Position numbers and translations under genes: made by a program. Below the pieces are notes generated by a model that was not told the DNA's origin, did not search any database, and saw only the letters and a list, made by a program, of their open reading frames with translations. A DNA stretch of 64,000 bases from Rhipidocladum racemiflorum (taxonomy: Eukaryota > Streptophyta > Magnoliopsida > Poales > Poaceae), in contig CM070590.1 of the NCBI GenBank assembly GCA_036346355.1, forward strand, positions 45,851,749 through 45,915,748. The letters are read 5' to 3'. Positions 34,950 through 48,500 of this stretch are shown piece after piece (within the stretch, counting starts at the first letter, position 1; each line of letters starts with the position of its first letter).

Positions 34950-37921
34950 GAAGCTCTGGAATCAAACAAAACTATTGCAGGTATTGAGTTAACCAAAAAC
35001 TTACCTAGTACAATGTCCAAAGCATCATGTGCTCCATTTGATATGATATGATTGATTCAGCCTCTCACAGTTGCTTGAGACATGGCTCTAGCTTGAGCAG
35101 TTCCACGATTCACTCCTAGTGTAGGTGCCTTCACAGGTGTGGTTCCAAGATTGAAGTGAATAGGTGTCACACCTCTCTTAGGATAATTATTGGCAAAGTG
35201 TCATAGCTCAATGCAATTGTAGCAATGCCTATTTGCCATCTGTGAATTTCCTTCCCATTTGATTACCAGCTTGGGTAGGTGTATGTGAACTCTGATCAGA
35301 TGGACGCGATGCAGCTGACGGCATCTTGAAAGCATTCTTAGGTTGAAACTTAATGAATTGGTGAGGTGAAATCCTCACAATCTATTGACCTTGGTGAGCT
35401 CCTTGTTGTGCCATTCTAAACTTTAGGTTGTCAGCCAACTCTTTGCGCTTGTCTTCCAGAATCAAGGCCTTATTAACCAACTCTTGTAAATTAGGAAAGG
35501 TATCAGTGATCAATACCACTTGCAATCCAAATTTCAATCCTTTCATGAAGTGAGACTGTCTTGCTTTATCAGTTGCCATGTCTTCAGGGGCGTAGCATGC
35601 AAGCTATCTAAACTTGTTCAAATAGTCAACCATTGACTGACTTCCCTGCCAAGGTTCCAAATCTTGTTTTGAGTGAAATCTCAGAGGTGCCCGAAATCCG
35701 AAATTTTGGCGAGATTTAGAAATTTCGGACAAAATCCGGACGAATTACAAAAACCAAATTTCAAACCCGGTTTTTTTCAACCGGGAAATCCGAGATCTCG
35801 GCCGAAATCACCGAGATCTCGGTCCACATTGAACTGACCTAAAAATGGTCCAAAATATGTTAAAAATTTTTGAAATTTTTTTTGGGTGGTCTTGACACAT
35901 CACTAATGTTTCCATAAAATTTTCAGATGATAATCAATCATGAGGAAGTTTTAAAAAATCTAACAATGCCATTGTCCTGATAAAAGGGTTGACCACCAAA
36001 TTTCAACCGAATGGAAAATGGTGCAAACCACATTAGAAACTTCTGAAAATTTTTGTGAATAGTCCTGACATATTCATAATATTCTCATAAAATTTTTAGA
36101 TGATGATCAAGCTTTACGAATTTTAAAAAATTCAAATAGTGCTACAAAAGACGAACCGATAAAATTCACTTGAATGAAAAATAGTACAAATCACTTGTGA
36201 AAATTTTGAAAATTTTTGTGAATGGTCCTAATACATCCATAATATTACCATAATATTTTTAGTTGATGATCAATCTTGAAAAAATTTAAAAAATTCGGAC
36301 AGTCTTAACCAACCAAAAAATGGCCAAAAACATGTCAAAAAATTTTGAATTTTTTTGTGGATGATCTTCACCCTAAATCGAATCAAATCCAATGCATAAA
36401 ATTTAAAATCCGGCAAAAAAAAATCATGAAATTTCGGCCGAAATCATCGAGATTTCTGCCGAAATCGCCGAGATCTCGCTAAGAAATCCGAAATTTATTT
36501 ATTTTTTTGAATTTTTTTATCCATACGGGATTTTGAATCTTGGAGGGTCGGACCGAAATTTGAATCCCTGTTCCCTGCTTGAGTGCTCTAAACTCTTCCT
36601 TCTTCAAGTCCATAATACCTTTTGATACATGGTACTAGCGAAAAGCAACAGCAAACTCCTCCCATGGAATCTCCAGCGGGTTTTTATAGGAAGCACAATA
36701 GTTCTTCCATCATTCAGCAGCAGTTCCTTCAAGATTATGAGAAGCATATAGCATCTTCTCATTTCCGACACACTAGGTGATATGAAGCTTCCCTTCAATC
36801 ACCCTAAGCCAATCATCTACCTCCAAAGGATTGACATTCCCAGAGAAAGTAGGCGGATGGGTCCTCATGAACTTTGACAACTTGGAATAAGGGTGCGGTC
36901 CATTGTTAGCAGTTTGATTTGCTTTATTAGTAGCTACCTGGTTAGTGATGTTCTGCACTTGCTGCATCATAGTGTGCATCAACTGGGTCTATGCGGCAGG
37001 AAAAGCTCCAAAATTATGCATGTCCACTTGTGGTGTAGGATGGGAAAAAGACTCTTCATTGAGGTTCCCACTAGGGCAACAACCACCCCCACTAGCTCCA
37101 TTGGTTCCTCATGTTTGAACCATTTGTTAACCACCCCAAGGTTTATAAAAAAGAAGGAATAGAATAAACAAGTAATAAAGAAACTTGTGCGGGGTAATAG
37201 GTTTGACTCAAAATCCAAACCTAATCAACTTTATTAATAACTTGGTATGGTTTCTCACAAATGCCTAAAGTCCATGCTACTCATACTGCCCACTCATAAA
37301 ACACCAAGACACTTATTAAACTAAGCACACAAAAGTCTAACATCTAAAGGGCGACTCTACTACTCAAAAGATGCAACTCACACACGTTAGTCTCACTACT
37401 AAACTAGACTCGATCAATCATCAAGCCAACCCAGTTGTGGCTCTCCTAGCCTAGGGAGTACACTAGTGGGTGATCCGGCATCGGTGCAAACTGATCCTTG
37501 TGACCTCCAACTACAGTAGTAGTCGACGACGCCTCCTCCTTAGGCTTTGGCTCTTGCTTTGGCTTGTCTCTGGCTGCAACTCCTTGGGATCCTCGTCCTC
37601 GAGCTCCAACTCAACCTTCTCCTCTCTAGCGTACAAAGCCTCCTCGAGCTTAGTGATCCTCTAAGAAGCTAACACTCTAGTCTCCTAAAGTCTCAACTCA
37701 GTGGCCTCCAAAGTGTCATAGGTCTCCTGAAGCTCTTGCAATATACCATACATGACCTCCTCTTGTGCTACGGCAAACCTAGCGAGGTGAACAACTACGG
37801 CATCTCCCTCGAGATCTATCCTAACACTGGTGGCACCTCCCTCCAATGGGTGAAGATGGAACACAGCCTGCCTCAACTCCTTAGAGTAGCGTAGTGTGAG
37901 ACATGCTAACTCCTGCAACAA
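34950..37921 (-). pseudogene. Gypsy gag region, degenerate
   Basis: Segments in order on the minus strand are an N-terminal Glu-rich part at 37470-37921 (QELQETYDTLEATELRL), HPYSKLSKFMRTHPPTFSGN and PLEVDDWLRVIEGKL at 36773-36982, an internal part split by a hAT element, then DKARQSHFMKGLKFGLQ and NKALILEDKRKE at 35382-35579. A zinc-knuckle region probably follows at 35170-35260. Numerous stops occur. The order and motifs are those of plant gypsy capsid proteins. Confidence 0.82.
35650..36570. mobile_element. Non-autonomous hAT element in gypsy gag
   Basis: The ends CAAGGTTCCAAATC and GAAATTTGAATCCCTG are imperfect inverted repeats, flanked by an 8-bp duplication TTCCCTGC (35642-35649 and 36571-36578). 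Near both ends are clustered copies of words like GAAATCTCGG and TTTCGGCCGAAATC. Length 921 bp, with no transposase frame. Confidence 0.92.
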
Positions 37922-38612
37922 TTACAAGTGATTAACATGTATAGATTGAAATGATTAAAAATCAAATACCATTACCAAGTAACTTTCTCATTTATTTTCC
38001 AAGATTCACTAGCACACAGCCTAAACCAAATTCATTACTTTCAATGGCACATAACCTCCCATTCCCAAGTTTTATCTTTCAAGATCTAACCCTTGACTAT
38101 AATTCCCAAGCATTGTCCAATACCGCGGACATGGCTATTAGGTTTGACATACACTCTGTAGAGGTTATACACTTTACCCATAAGATATAATCAACTCACC
38201 GCATCTACCGTGAGTCGCCATACAAGAGTATGCGAATGAGTGATCATAACAAAGCCTTTCAGAAACTTCTATCCTATCACATGAACCTCTTCAGTATTAC
38301 CTTCACTATCCCTTCCCTCACACAAAGCCGAAGTATAGGACCAACATATTGTTGGATCGATGTCAAGCACAAGCATAGGCATCCTCCCCCATAACCACAC
38401 CCCTATGTGACTATCACCCTAAGGTATCACATACCAAGACATAGATAACTTAAATAGGTTTGTCCCATTACAGACATATGGTTGTATGTTTGGCCTAGTT
38501 CAAAGGCTTGCGAGGTTAAATCCTTAATTGACCAAGGAAAGACTTCCAAACACTCAACATTTGGCACACAACTCTCACATCCCTCCTCAACCCATTTTCC
38601 GCACAAGCCCTC

Positions 38613-41600
38613 TGTCGGGACCCGAATGTGCAAACCCGGACACTTGGTGTATTCTACACTAGTCCAGGATCACGCTAGTGCACACCGTCTCAACATAGAT
38701 GAATATCACATTCATACACAACGGTGTAATAATTAAAGTATTTATTTAATATAAAAACCTATTGAGTTAACCTTATGGTCAACTTACAAAAGTACACCTA
38801 GCAGGGCTAAGTCTCAATCAAATGAACTTGCAGCGAAAAATACAGAAGATGCGCGGTGTCCAATCAATGTGCCACAGGCAACTGATTGGGCTCACTCCTT
38901 AGTTCATAGGCTCCTCGTAGAACTCCTCCAAAGCTGGTGTTGATTCTTCATAAGCTGTTACGTGTGTTATTGTAAGGGGTCAGTACATAAAGCACTCAAC
39001 AAGTTGTGCACAAAATGCAAGCTATTACTACATGCATGGCTTATTCCAAAAGACATGTTGTATGGTTGTTTTGCAGTATACAACATTCACAAATAATCAT
39101 AATAGGTTGAAATGCAGGTAAAACAATAATAACTTCACAATAAGTTCTCAAGTAAAGCATTTATCATCCTTAATCAATTTCGTCATTTCATACCAAGTGT
39201 CCACCATCCCAAAGTTCATTTTTATGAAAGTCTAACCCTTGACTGTAATCCCCGAGCATTGTCTAGTACTACGGACACGGCTATTCGAATAGTTTTGACA
39301 ATCTATAGAGGTTATACACTTTACCCACAAGATACAATTGCTCACCACACAGTCGATTAACCGTAACAAAGCCTTTCGAAAACTTCTAGCATAACAAGTG
39401 AACCTCCCCGGTATTGCCTTCACTATCACTCCCCTTACACAGAGCCGAAGTATAGGATCGACACATACCATTGGATGGGTACCAAGCCTTAACACAGGTA
39501 CACTCCCCCGTACAGCTACACCGCTTTGTAACTATCACCCTGAGGTACCACAAGCAAGATATCAATAACTTACTCAACTAGGTCTGTCCCATTCCAGACA
39601 TGTGGTTGTATGTTAGACTCAGTTCAAATTCTTGCAACGTTAAGTCCTTAGATGACCGAGACAAGACTTTCAACACTCAAATGGCACATAGCCCTCACAA
39701 CGCTCATCAACCCATTTGCCACACAGGCCCACCTGGCACAAAGCCTCTTGCCACTTGCCCAATTCAAATCATTTTCCACCCAAGTTGATTATTTTGCAAT
39801 ACATGCCAACAATAACTCAACATCCATGTAGACCCACACAGGCTTCTGCATATCAACATCAGCATGTGGTAACATCACACTAATTCAAAAATGCATTCCA
39901 TATGCCATTAATCAATATTAAGTCTGCATTCCAAAATTATATCAATAACACGATGCATAGCTAAGCAGAGTAAATACGGTCTAATTAACCCATGTTGGCA
40001 AAATATTAATGTCCACTTATTAATCCACAACCTAGGGTGACAAAATGAATTGGGGCATACAATTATTAAGACAAGGTGGCATACTTCAAATGGGTAGCTA
40101 TCCCCAAATTAATTTAAATCAGTTTAACTTAAACTAGCATGCAGTAATTTGAAACAACATAAATTTTAAAAGTAGGATCAACATAGTCAAAGCATAACTT
40201 GCCTTGGAATAGGTTTTGTTCCTATTCTTGGACTTGTTCTTGGGTCAACACCTCTCCCTCGAAGCCTTTGGGCAATTCAACGACTACGCGTATCGAATAA
40301 ATAAACAATAAATAGCCAATAACAGAGAGCAATATAACTCCAAAAATCAAATAAAATTCATAATCAAATAGAACACAATTTTACAAATTTTTAGGCTCTA
40401 GAATCACCTTAATCGGAGTCCAAACGCAAAAGTTATAGCAATTTGAAGTTTCAAATAATATTAAAAAGAATAAATCGAATTAAATGAATTATTTTTATAC
40501 TGGAAATTCGCTAATACTGCGTCAGCATTACGTCAGTTGACACGTGGACCAATCCGGGCGTGCCACGTCACCCCCAGCGCATGTACTTGGTCCACGGTCC
40601 GGCTCGGGCCTACTGTGAAACCGGTCCACGACACTCTATCCCGCTGACATGTGGGCCCACCTGAGATGACATCATTGCTGATGTCACGAAGCCCGGCTTG
40701 GCTCGGCTGACAGGTGGGCCCACCCGAGATGACATCATTGCTGATGTCACAAAGCCCGGCTTGGCTCGGCTGACAGGTGGGCCCCACTGTGACATCACTA
40801 CTGACATCACGCTGACGTCACTCGTGCGCTGGGTGCAGCGGTTGACATGCGGGCCCGCCTGTTGACGTCACGCTGACGCCAGCAGCGAACGAGCTGCTCG
40901 GACATGATGCCTCAGTTCCCGTGCACACGTGGCACGCTCTGATTGGCCTCGCTGCAGTGTGATCTGAACCGTCAATTCAAAATCCGACGATCGGGATTCA
41001 CTCTCATCTCACATGCATGGGCCTATCTGGCTCACTCTGATCCATTGATTCAAAATCCAACGGCTGAGATCTAATTTGATTGGCTGGGTTTAAAGGACTG
41101 ACGTGGATAGTCCCGGTGCGCTACATGTGGCTCGATCTACGCCACCCGATCTACATCGAATGGCTACAAATAGATCCAACCGGAATTACGCGATTCCATC
41201 TAAACCGTCCGTTCTTAAACCAACGGCTATGATCTAACCGAGACTGAATCTACGTGATTCATTCCAGTCCACACGATCTAAAATCTACGGCCAGGATTAG
41301 CTCTAGTTCAGTGCTACAAGATCCAATCTAAACTATGCAACTCGAATCCAACAGCTGAAAATAGATCTAATCGCAGCCAACACGCGACACGCAGCAGATC
41401 GACACTACCTCCACGTGGCCAAATTCGCACGGTAGGATCTAGATCCAACAGCTATGATAACTTTGGATAGCAACTCCCCGATCTAATATAAGCCATTCAA
41501 CTAACGATCTAACGGCTACGATCGACCCAATCTATGGCTTTGGATTGCATCTATGTAGACGTACGTGGATGGTCATATGTGAATCGGACAGTTGATCGAG

Positions 41601-42470
41601 CTCGTGAGCGTTGGGGATTGCGCAGTGTGGTGGCTTGGTTGTCGCTGGAGAAGACGACACGGGTAACGGTGCTCCAAAGGGTCTTCGGCGAAATGGAATA
41701 GGGGTCTCAATCCGCCTGGACATGGGGAACTCTGATCTGGAGTCGGTGCGGCAGATTGCGGCCCGACGGAGACGAATAAGACAATAATCCATGGCGGCGC
41801 TCATGAGCTACGGCGAGGAATCGCGAGCAGATGGTGGCGGCTAAGGCTACGGCTCCTGGTCCAATGCACGCGGCTCTAAACGGCAAACCTTGGAAGGGGG
41901 TCCACGCCTTTTATAATGCAGAAATCGAGTTCGACGCAGCGGCAGAGATGAACCATCGCGACGCGATATGGTGAGGAATCCGGAATAGAAACGTTGAACA
42001 TCAGCTGTCCATATGGCAAGATCAACGGCTGAGATCTCCCCTCCGCGAACCGATCTGGGCCTCTCTCCCGCGATGCAACGTGGCCCGCCTACAGCCGTTG
42101 GATCAAGATCCAACGGTTGCGCGATTAGGGTTAGGGTTAAGGTCGGGCGACGCAGGTTAATAGGTTAAACTGATGGTCTGACCCGTTAAGATTTTCTGGA
42201 TTTTCTTTTTGTTTTATTATTAAAATACCTCTAATAATTAAATAAAGCGAGAAAAATACCAAAAGTATCAGAAAAATTCCAAAAAAAATTCTGGAAAATA
42301 CTTCATGGCATTTTGGACTCAAATAAAATATTTCCAACAAAACTCAATATGAAACTTTTAAACATTTAAATAATCCAATAATAGACTTAATTCAAATTAA
42401 ATCCAAATAAATTCTAGAATATTTCAAATAACTCAGTAAATTAAATAAAAGCAAAAATTGGGATGTTACA
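38613..42470 (-). mobile_element. Complete solo LTR (TGTAACATCC family), 3.86 kb
   Basis: The plus-strand ends are TGTCGGGACCC and TTGGGATGTTACA. It is flanked by 5-bp duplications CCCTC at 38608-38612 and 42471-42475. It inserted into another LTR of the same family in the same orientation. It serves as the reference copy for the fragment at 4587. ORFs inside (for example 41532-41804 and 41847-42113, minus) are not recognised and are probably shadows. Confidence 0.95.
40645..40800. repeat. 63-64-bp tandem repeat in the solo LTR
   Basis: Units begin GACAKGTGGGCCCAC at 40645, 40708 and 40772. Each of the first two contains a near-palindromic GATGACATCATTGCTGATGT. The third is partial. It explains the repeated peptide pattern in minus-strand ORFs here, which are not genes. 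Confidence 0.88.
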
Positions 42471-44799
42471 CCCTCCATGTCACACAACCTCTTGCCGCTT
42501 GCCCAGTCTAAATCATTTCCTACCCCAGTTGATTATTGTGCAGCACATGCCATCAACAAGTCAACATCTATGTAGAACAACACATGCCTCTACATATCAA
42601 CATCATCGTGTGGCAACACATGGCACACTATTTAAGAAACACATTACATATTCCATTAATCCATATTAAATTTTTATTTCCAAAATGATATCAATAACAT
42701 ATTTCATGTTTAAGCATACTAATCACGAACTAGCAACCCATGTTGGCAATTAATAGCATCCAACTAAATGTTAATCAACTTAAAGTGATAGATGAATATG
42801 GCATACAAATGATAAGGTGGATATACAACAATTACATTGATTATCTAATCCCAAATTAAATGAAATCATTTTAATTTGAATTGGCATGCAATAATTTGAA
42901 ACATGGGATCAACATGGTCAAAGCACAACTTATCTTGGAAAAGCTCTTGCTCCTGCTCTGACCTTGCTCTTGAATCAATACTTCACTCTCGAACCCCTTG
43001 GGCCCTTCAACATCTACACGTAACGAGTAAATAAATAATAAATACCAAAAACAGAGAGCAACATCAACTTCAAAAATTAAATAAAATTCACAATTAAATA
43101 GAGAAAAATTTTATAAATTATTATTCTCTAGAATCACCTCAATCAGAGTTTGTATGAGCAAAAACGAGCTATACAAAGTTTGAAAATACAATAAAAAGAA
43201 TAAACCAAATTAATTGAATTATTTTTGTACTGAAAAATAGAAAATATGATGTCATGTTAACGTCATCACCGAAAAGTATTTCGGTCGAACATTTTTCAAT
43301 GGTAAATATTATTTATGACGTCACTACTGACGTCATGGTGTCACGTGGACGTATGAGAGGTTGACATGTGTCACCTCTATTTCTATTTTTTGGTTGAATT
43401 AAATTTATATTGAAAAAGAAAATTATGATGTCACTGTTGACATCATAAATCTTATAAAATAAAATAAATCTATTATGTAAAAATACCCTATTTGCCTAAC
43501 ATGTGGACCCACAGCCCATACACGAGGTCCATGAATGCTATAGTGTCCACGGTGGACTCGGTCCATGGGTCACGACCACTGACAGGTGGGCCCCACCACC
43601 ATCATGTCAACGCTGACGTCACGAATGACATTACATGCATGGTGCAACCGGTGACCCGTCGACTTTTGCATGGACACATGGCAGTTGATGATTGGGCGAT
43701 GCGTGGTGCAATCGTGACCCTTCGTACTGGATCAATCGGTTGCAAATGTGCGAGATCGACTGCGAGGATGGCACATGTGGCATGTCTTGGCGGGCTACAC
43801 ATGGGCTCATCTAGACCGTACGATCGCAGATCAAACAATAGTGATTACACGCGTGGACGACGACGGCGAGGTTGCGTGGCAATCACGGACGGTGTCCACA
43901 TGGCGCGATCTAAACCGTAGATGAAAGATCGAATGGCGGGGAATAAGTGAAAGACGGTGGTGGCGTGAACTCACTAGCCATGAAGAAGATGACCACGAAG
44001 ACATCTTTAGACATCCTCTTTGGCGAGATGAAGTATCGAATCCGATGCGGCACTTTGCGATGGACTCAAGGGTGGCTTCAATAACAGCGAATACCAAATG
44101 ACACCGATGGAATCCGAAGAAAACCACAGTGGCCCTTTGCATCTCTGTCAAGAAATCCACAACAAATGGCGGTGTGTGAAACCCTAGGGAAAAATGATCT
44201 ACACGAGATGGCGAATCTAATGCGCAAGACGATAGCTTAAATAGCCTAAGCTTTTGTGAAATACCCAGAAACCTAAACCTACACGGTGGTGATGCAGTGG
44301 TGCTGTCCATTTCAAACTTGGCGAGGAAGACAAAATCGTATCTGTTCACGTGGCGAGATCCAGCGGTGGTTAACACAAGGCACGCAGACGAATCTCATCC
44401 ATGCGATCAAAATTGGACGGTGCATATCTAGGGTTTTAAAGCAGTGCGGGTTCTTGGGCCGAACAGACTGTGCTACGGGTTTCGGCTGGGCTGGCCCAAT
44501 AGGGTTCGGCCCGAAACTATTAAAATATTTTCCTAACTTTCTTATTTGGAAATAATTCTAGAAAATCAATCAAGTCAAATTAAATAGTAAAAATATCAAA
44601 AAAAAATTCTAGAAAAATTCTGAAAAATATTTTGAGATATTTTAAACTCAAATAAAATATTTTCAACAAAACTTTATTTAAAATTTTCAAATATTTAAAT
44701 AATATTAATAATAGGCTCAATTCAATTAAATCCAAAAAATTCTCAAAAATTCAAAAGGCACAATAAATGCAAGAAAAGCAAAAATTGAGATGTTACAAT

Positions 44800-45580
44800 T
44801 TACATTCATAAGCTCGATCTAGGGACCCAGGTCTTGAACATTGTCATAGTTCACATGATAAAATATCATAGCAGAACTAGCCAATTAGTTTTAATCTAAC
44901 TCTTTGGATTTGATTTCTTTAGCATGGAAAAAATGAAGCATGATCCCTCAATTTATGGCCACTATTGATTGTTTTTTTTTTTCTAATATGAATAATTTTT
45001 AATTTGAGTAGTGCTTCTATGTACACCCTCCCAATACAAATTGCACCAATCTTTAAGCTAGCAAAAGGGTAAGTAATCACTATATAGTATTTATTTATTC
45101 TTTAATATTTTAGCAACTTTAAATAGTGATGCATAAATGCACCTCGCTTTTAATTTTACCACAGTATATAAAATATCTTCTTCTTAAAACAAAATTTTCT
45201 TACTTAATGCGTTGAAGATATGTTGAATTATTATTTGTTATAGGACCTTCCTAGGAAAATATCTAGCACTAGCAAATATTGGATTACTCCATAATTCCCC
45301 ATGTATGTCTTTTGCAAAATACTGACGTGCAGTTTCTCATTGTTTGCACCACTGGGGCTAGGAACTTCTGAACCAACTTTGACATTGAGAACCTTGGTTT
45401 AAATTCCCAAAAGTGCAATTATGTATGAACTGATAGTATGTTTTCATTTATTCTCAGCCCTATTGTTTTGCTAGGCATGACATGAGAATGTCAAAACCAT
45501 TTTACAGTAGCACTTTACCAACATGCTCATATATGTAAACCATTTTACCAGCTTACTAACAACACACATTTCATAAGTAG
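44800..45580. other. Intergenic sequence downstream of NPF-2
   Basis: AT-rich, no gene. 44995-45175 resembles 23160-23340 (shared words AATACAARTTG and CAAATCTTTAAGC-like). The NPF-2 3' untranslated region should lie at the right edge. Confidence 0.45.
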
Positions 45581-48500
45581 CTAGATTTCATCCACATCAC
45601 CAGCTGATGGCGACTTCTTGTCTTCTTCAACCGCAACTCTCTGTTCATTCCTATAAACATACCTCCTCGCCCAGAACAGATAGACCAAGAATGACACCAA
45701 CTCAAGAACACAAACCAACCAATAGAACAAATCGAGCTTACTCCTGTTCAGGTTTGCACCATCAAGCCACCCTCCCTTACCGTCACTGTGCCTCGTGACC
45801 TGATTCACCAATTCAATTAGCAATGTCACAAACCAAGCTGCTACTCCCAGCATGCAGTAAAAAATGGAGCTCCCAATTGACTTCATCCCGATTGAAGCCT
45901 CGCTGTAGAAGAATTCAAGAAGCCCAACGAAAGAAGTGACATCTATTATTCCAAGAAAGAAGAACTGCAACGTTAGCCAAAAGACGGACATTGGAATTCC
46001 AGTGGGTGAATCCAGGAGGCCACTTTCTTCTGCAACCCTCTTCCTCTTCATCTCCACAAGGGCTGCAGCCACACTGGCCAGCATGGCTGCCACAAAGCCG
46101 ACACCGATGCGCTGGAGGTGTGTAACGCCGCTGACATAGCCGGTCATTTTGCGCAGGAATGGGACAACAAATCTGTCATATAGGACAAGTATCACCATCT
46201 GAAAAACGGTTGGAATGACAAAGAGTGTCGCCGGGGATACGTTGATTCTGCCGAGCTTCATGTTCATGGTGTTGCCTTGCTGGACAGTGAAGGTCAGGAT
46301 TAAGGACGCTGGCATATAGCCAAGTGCAGATGTTATGAAGATTGGAATCATACGAATAATAATCTTGGTCTCTTCTACTTGGGTTACAGAGCAAAGGGAC
46401 CATGCTCCTCTCTTTCCGTTGTCTATTGCAGCTTTGTCAAGGCTCCTAAAAGAGGAAATGATTCACATACATGTAATCTATTATGGTTGAGTCATAGCAA
46501 ACCATATTCAGGTTCAATTTCGACTTACCTCAAGCCTTCTGTCCTGTGGAGCACCTCAAGACCTTTCGCATCATCATTGGTGATCTGATTCAATTCGTCA
46601 GGGTTCCCCGGTAATTGAAGTTTTCTTTTCTTTAATGCTACCACAAGAACCTGAATAGAGAATTCGCGCGCATTAGTAAGATCAGAAAATCCAAAATGTT
46701 AAAACATGAAATTACATTTATGGGCCATGCTGCTCATGCGTTTCTTACCTGCAAAATCCTTGTGATGGGGCTTCCGGTTGGCACCTGGTTCCTGTAAAAT
46801 GGAAACCCAGCCGCCCAAATCACTAGCCCCAGCAGCACAGTGGCTGCGCAGACGGCGAAGCCGACGTCCCATCCCTTGGTGTTCTCCACCCACACGATGA
46901 ACACGAGCCCGACGAAGGCGCCGAAGGAGACGGCGAAGGTGTACCAGTTGAAGAAGCTCGCCTCCAGCCGCTGCTCGACGGGGTCGGACTTGTCGAACTG
47001 GTCGCCGCCAAGCGCCGGCAGGCACGCCCGGATGGGCCCCTCGCCTATACAGATCATGTAGATGCCGAGGAGGAGCAGGCTCAGGTTGGAGCCCTGCACC
47101 GGCTCGCAGGTCTGCGGCTGGGCGGGGCTGCATGACGGCGGGTGCAGGGAGGGGACATGTGCTTGGATGGCAAGCAGGATGTAGCCCTGTAGGAACAGAC
47201 ATGTATAGCTCAACAATGCTATGAAAGTGTTTACCTGAAATAGTTTTGGATTTCAGGCAATTACATTTTGGTTCTTGAAATTCAGAAAAAGTTGTTGTAC
47301 TTTGGACCAACTGAAAACTCTCCTTACACTTTGGGAAAACAACAGGCACTGTACGAATTAATAACCCATTCCTAGATTTCTGGATGATCTTGGATTTTAT
47401 ATATCTGATAGTTACACAAGAACAAGATGATCATTGGATGTGAGGATATTTTTTGGTTGCAATAACTTGGTTGTGAGTTGAGATGACGCGTCAATAACGC
47501 AGATGTGGGACAGCATATTGGTAAGACTAGATGTGGCCATCTTGGTAGGCACTGTGTCCCCCTAAAAATCATACAACACTTACCTAACAGATCGAAATGG
47601 AGACAGTGCAACAACCAACCAACTAAAATACATCAATATATATAAGACAGAAAATTGAAAAGTTCAGTTTTCTTCCGCATTACTTGATAAAAAATACCAG
47701 GAGTTTTTTTTTTTTTTTTTGGTAAGGCAGTTGCACTCAAAACTTGCTGACATACACGAGCTTTATGCTTGAGCCGTTTCGAAGAACATTTTCAACCATT
47801 TGTGGTGACAGTTTGTGGTTGTTCGGTTCTGGTTCTGGCGTTGCCACACCAAGGCTAGTTTGAATCTTGTGGCCGCCATTTAGGCCTTATTTGGTACGGT
47901 TCAAGATTCTAATAGAAACAGAAATGGTTCTAGATTCTTAGTAGAAACATTTCAGGTAGAATCAGAATCACTATCTGGAGACCATTTGGCTAGCTGTCTG
48001 GATTCTGTGAATCGGCGTGCAATGGGGTTGAGGGTGATTCGGCCCTGGGGTGGAAAAAGAAAAAAACGTTCCGAGGAGTATCGTTCCGAGCTTTACCCCG
48101 TTTGGCTGGGTTTCTCCCAGATTCTTGTAGAAACGGCCTGATCCCAAATTGCCAAACGGGGCCTTAGTTCGTTTCTAGTGTTGTAGCGTGTTATACTATT
48201 TTAGCGGCTAGCTAGCAGCGTGCTTGTCATGAACATAATATGGAATCACTGCGGCCAAAGATCACCTTACAACCTCTGACGATAGTACTACACTTGTCAT
48301 CTAGTCTTGTTTAGCTTCTTTCCTCAAAATGTCCTACTAATTAACACTACTACAAAAAGATTTTATATTAGACCCCTCATCACTGACAGTAGCCAAAAAA
48401 ACGTCTATGATAACCCCTCATCACTGACCCTCTCTGACGATTTTTAGCTAGAAGTGTCAGTGATGAGATTATTATCACAAATAGTTTTACGTAACAACTG

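Larger units (their letters stand above)
28141..44799 (-). mobile_element. Decayed Ty3/gypsy element with four kinds of nested insertion
   Basis: A minus-strand element with its 5' LTR at the right (~37930-44799), then gag, protease, reverse transcriptase, RNase H and the start of integrase (to about 28141). The rest of integrase and the 3' LTR were not found. It has been split by two solo LTR nests, a hAT element and a Mutator-type MITE. After removing these, neighbouring coding segments join correctly, which supports one original element. Confidence 0.82.
37930..44799 (-). repeat. 5' LTR of the decayed gypsy element, split by a solo LTR
   Basis: Its parts are 37930-38612 and 42471-44799. 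The right end AGATGTTACA (minus strand TGTAACATCT) matches the right end of the inserted LTR. The order of shared blocks is the same as in 39120-42470. The inner (left) ~500 bp that should precede 37930 is missing or too diverged, and no primer-binding site was identified. Confidence 0.8.

Noticed and set aside
40533..40810. Repetitive ORF with GGPTCQPSQAGL units
   Set aside because: Produced by the 63-64-bp tandem repeat inside a solo LTR, not a repeat protein.
43492..44376. Two opposite ORFs of 142 and 181 codons
   Set aside because: They lie in an LTR remnant, overlap each other and show no domain.
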